NCBI GenBank assembly: GCA_023426365.1
Contig: JAFAAW010000135.1
Span: forward strand, 1-13,350
Length of the DNA: 13,350 nt
Source: Pseudomonadota bacterium
GTDB taxonomy: Bacteria; Pseudomonadota; Alphaproteobacteria; Rhodospirillales; Magnetospirillaceae
Direction of reading: 5' to 3'
The position numbers and the translations under genes were made by a program. This document shows, piece by piece, positions 11,511 to 13,350 of this stretch (position 1 is the first letter of the stretch; each line of letters begins with the position of its first letter). The notes beneath the pieces were generated by a model. It did not search any database, was not told the origin of the DNA, and saw nothing but the letters and a program-made list of their open reading frames with translations.

Positions 11511-13157
11511 TCAAGGTTCAGGCCAGTGCAGCCGTTCCAAGGCATCCGACAACTGCCGCAGAGTGTATCCTTCCTTGAAATAGTTCTGCTGGGTAACGCC
11601 AGCCTGGGCATGTCCGACGATGGCCTTGACGATGGGCTCGGGGATATTGGCCTGCATCAGGAACGTGACCACGGTGTGCCGCAGGCTGTGGAAGACCAAG
11701 CCCTTATCGGTCAGGCCGATCTTGTCTAAGAAAGTGTCGTTGAACCAGCGGCCCAATGAACGACCCCAGCCATTCTTGGGGCAGTAGGAGAAATCCGGGA
11801 ATAGCTTCTTTGCGCCCGTCTTGCGCATGGCCTCCACATGGTCAAGCAAGCCAAGCTCGATCAACCGGGAATGGATCGGCACCAGCCGCTTGGATGCCCC
11901 GGTTTTGAGTTGCTTTCCCTCATCGTCGTCATTCACGTCAAAGCACCATATGCCTTGCTCCTGGCGAATGTCGGACAAGTGGATTTGCGAAATCTCGTTC
12001 AGTCTGGCCCCGGTGTAGAGGCCGATAAGCGGCCCCCATTTCTGGTAGTCCTTACGGATCAGTCTGGTCTTGTTGTGAACCAGTTCGGCCAGCATGGTGC
12101 TGACCTGATCCGTGGAGAAGGCGTCTCGCCCACCCTTGCCCGGCTTCTTGGTCTGGCGAATGGTGAAGCCCGAGAACACGGCATCGTCCACATACCCGTT
12201 GTTCTTGGCCCAGATGAACAGTCCGGCATAGGTGGCGAGGTACTTGTTGATGGTTTGGACGTTTAGCTTCTCGACGCCTGGAACGGCAATGGCTTCCGCA
12301 AGCGACAGACCCTTGGTCTTCGGGTTCTTGTTGCGGTTCTTGGGGAAGGCCAGAAGCGTTTCCTTCACTTCGCGGGCCTTGGGCGCGGTCACGGCGCGGA
12401 TATCGGTTTCGGCCCCAAGGATTTCGTAAAGCAGGGCGATATGTTCCCCCTTCTCGAATTCCGTCTTCTTGGCCCAACGGTCGCCGCGAATGTTCTCTTC
12501 GATGTAGCGGTCGCCAACCTCACGCAAGGTTGCCACGGGTTCGGCAACGGCGGTGGCCTCCGACACGGCTGCAACGGATGGCGTGAAGGTGTAGCCATCA
12601 AGAGCGCGGTCATGCTCCAGCACCGCACTGCACCAATCCCGGTACGCTTTCTTGAATTCCGTCCGCAGGGTTTCATGGGCCGGGGAGCCCGGCTCGACGG
12701 ATAGGCCGTGCAGGGCGATAAAACGGGCCAGGAGGGCGGTATCGTCCTCGCCCAGCAATTGGGGCTCGTTCCGGTCCAAGGCGTCCTGGGCGAACGCCAC
12801 GCCGCTTTCCAGGGCCTGCACCATATCCGGGGCCAGACGCCCGGTTTCGGCCATCTGGGCTTTCTTCCTGTCCAAGGCGTCGGAGAAATGGCGCTTCAGG
12901 ACGGCGCGGATGTCCTCGTACTTCATGCCCGACGCGGTTCCCTTGGCGATCAATCGTTCCGCCGAGTATCCCAGGGATCGAGCCAGTTGCAAGGCTTGGC
13001 GCTTGTCACAGGTGCCCAGCGACACCTTGACCGTGGATGGCCTGCCCTGGGGATGCAGGGCCTTGGGCAGCGGCCAACGCAGGTAGAAGACCCGGTGCCG
13101 CGAGACGTGCAGATAGGCGGGAGCGTGCAAAGCCAATGTTCCACCCTGATGTCCCAC
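11511..13157 (-). CDS. Tyrosine recombinase/integrase of the island (DUF6538 type)
   Basis: A 548-residue phage-type integrase. The N-terminus (YLHVSRHRVFYLRWPLP to SLGTCDKRQALQLAR) fits the DUF6538 arm-binding region. A core-binding domain lies at about 210-330 and the catalytic domain at about 340-540. The catalytic set is complete: R385 in TGARLNEIS, H490 and R493 in FHSLRH, H516 in VGHA, and nucleophile Y526 in QQNYFKEGY. The longest frame starts at GTG 13157; a TTG seven codons in, preceded by GGTGG, is an alternative, because family members usually begin close to the LHAPAYL motif. It lies next to the tRNA-Ile2 gene, directed away from it, and presumably catalyses integration and excision at the 18-bp att sites. 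The likely arm sites overlap its start. Confidence 0.94.
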   Translation of the reverse strand: MGHQGGTLALHAPAYLHVSRHRVFYLRWPLPKALHPQGRPSTVKVSLGTCDKRQALQLARSLGYSAERLIAKGTASGMKYEDIRAVLKRHFSDALDRKKAQMAETGRLAPDMVQALESGVAFAQDALDRNEPQLLGEDDTALLARFIALHGLSVEPGSPAHETLRTEFKKAYRDWCSAVLEHDRALDGYTFTPSVAAVSEATAVAEPVATLREVGDRYIEENIRGDRWAKKTEFEKGEHIALLYEILGAETDIRAVTAPKAREVKETLLAFPKNRNKNPKTKGLSLAEAIAVPGVEKLNVQTINKYLATYAGLFIWAKNNGYVDDAVFSGFTIRQTKKPGKGGRDAFSTDQVSTMLAELVHNKTRLIRKDYQKWGPLIGLYTGARLNEISQIHLSDIRQEQGIWCFDVNDDDEGKQLKTGASKRLVPIHSRLIELGLLDHVEAMRKTGAKKLFPDFSYCPKNGWGRSLGRWFNDTFLDKIGLTDKGLVFHSLRHTVVTFLMQANIPEPIVKAIVGHAQAGVTQQNYFKEGYTLRQLSDALERLHWPEP

Positions 13158-13159
13158 CA
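13137..13159 (+). repeat. Integrase arm-type site pair, right end (candidate)
   Basis: TGTTCCACCC (13137-13146) and TGTCCCACCA (13150-13159) match the pair at the left island end with the same 13-base period. They overlap the first codons of the integrase gene, so integrase binding here could also repress its own expression (inference). Confidence 0.5.
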
Positions 13160-13196
13160 GGGGTTCATCAAGGCTATGTCATTGACTTTGCAGGAT

Positions 13197-13214
13197 TTGG
13201 TGGGCCCGGAGGGA
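13197..13214 (-). repeat. Right attachment site (att) inside the intact tRNA gene
   Basis: Second copy of the 18-bp repeat found at 8643-8660. It covers the last 17 bases of the tRNA-Ile2 gene, including the encoded CCA, and one base beyond. Because the element supplies the tRNA 3' end here, insertion kept the tRNA functional. Confidence 0.88.
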
Positions 13215-13273
13215 CTCGAACCCCCAACCAAGCCGTTATGAGCGGCCGGCTCTAACCATTGAGCTACAGGCCC
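13198..13273 (-). tRNA. tRNA-Ile2 (CAU anticodon, lysidine-modified type)
   Basis: A complete 76-nt cloverleaf can be folded by eye. The acceptor is GGGCCTG/CGGGCCC with one GU pair. The D-stem is GCTC/GAGC and the anticodon stem GGCCG/CGGCT around loop CTCATAA (anticodon at 13238-13240). The T-arm is GGGGG-TTCGAGT-CCCTC, and the CCA end is encoded. CAU could mean elongator Met, initiator Met or Ile2. C4-G69 and C5-G68 in the acceptor and the TTGGTT variable region match Ile2 tRNAs that TilS modifies to read AUA, and there is no initiator-type mismatch at 1-72. The gene is the integration target of the island. Ile2 versus Met is about 80 percent sure. Confidence 0.93.
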
Positions 13274-13350
13274 CACCGGGCGCGGAAGATAACCCAAACC
13301 GCAGCCGGGGGCGAGGGGGCATTCGACCCCAACCTGCACATGATGTCCGT

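Larger units (their letters stand above)
8643..13214. mobile_element. 4.55-kb integrative genomic island in tRNA-Ile2
   Basis: The element is bounded by perfect 18-bp direct repeats at 8643-8660 and 13197-13214. The right copy is the 3' end of an intact tRNA gene and the left copy is the displaced original tRNA end. A tyrosine integrase gene starts about 40 bases from the tRNA, the standard layout for tRNA-targeted islands. The content is otherwise a serine resolvase, a DUF3606 small protein, an unknown protein and long non-coding stretches. GC content is visibly lower than in the left flank, most clearly at 9474-10231 and 10930-11215. No relaxase, coat, replication or defence gene of a recognised family is seen, so it is a minimal or decayed integrative element. 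Confidence 0.88.

Noticed and set aside
11197..11583. Open frames of about 70-128 codons in the non-coding block
   Set aside because: Composition is unnatural (Pro/Ser/Arg-rich), there are no ribosome sites, and the longest runs into the integrase 3' end on the other strand.
12950..13339. 129-residue - strand frame across the tRNA
   Set aside because: It contains VAQWLEPAAHNGLVGGSSPS-type text, the well-known false translation of tRNA genes.
1..13350. CRISPR array
   Set aside because: No regularly spaced repeats of 20-40 bases are present anywhere in the window.

Overview
The window looks like chromosome from a GC-rich alphaproteobacterium, probably Rhodospirillales and possibly Magnetospirillum-like. 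This is inferred from very high third-position GC in the left two thirds, the type of adhesin/adaptor genes, and a tRNA-Ile2 gene of alphaproteobacterial type. No species can be named from the sequence alone.

Left part (1-8626): a surface-protein and export cluster on the + strand. It opens inside a large cadherin/VCBS-type repeat protein, seen only as its C-terminal 775 residues. This is followed 18 bases later by a TolC-family outer-membrane lipoprotein with an odd proline-rich tail. Next come a small secreted periplasmic adaptor, a GAF-like/transmembrane/HlyD adaptor, and a 705-residue membrane protein that joins a PqqD-like N-terminus, an intact M50 metalloprotease core (HELAH, D305) and a C-terminal HlyD-like arm. 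The middle genes overlap by GTGA junctions and are surely co-translated. A small periplasmic protein gene (6170-6469) lies on the opposite strand inside the cluster. No ABC ATPase is visible. The natural reading is that these parts form an envelope-spanning export or maturation machine for the adjacent giant protein, with the M50 protein standing where a type I system would have its ABC transporter. An ATPase encoded upstream of the window cannot be excluded.

Right part (8643-13214): a compact 4.55-kb genomic island inserted in the 3' end of a tRNA-Ile2(CAU) gene (13198-13273, - strand). Identical 18-bp direct repeats mark its ends, and short TGTYCCACC repeats beside both ends look like integrase arm sites. 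The island carries a DUF6538-type tyrosine integrase next to the tRNA, a serine resolvase with a res-like inverted-repeat cluster upstream, a DUF3606 small protein and an unrecognised membrane-anchored 207-residue protein. It also has a strongly folded 146-nt segment that looks like a structured RNA, and about 680 bases of largely AT-rich non-coding DNA full of hairpins. Base composition drops clearly inside the island, as expected for transferred DNA.

The two most interesting items are the ABC-less M50/HlyD/GAF export cluster and the candidate structured RNA with its unknown partner protein in the island.
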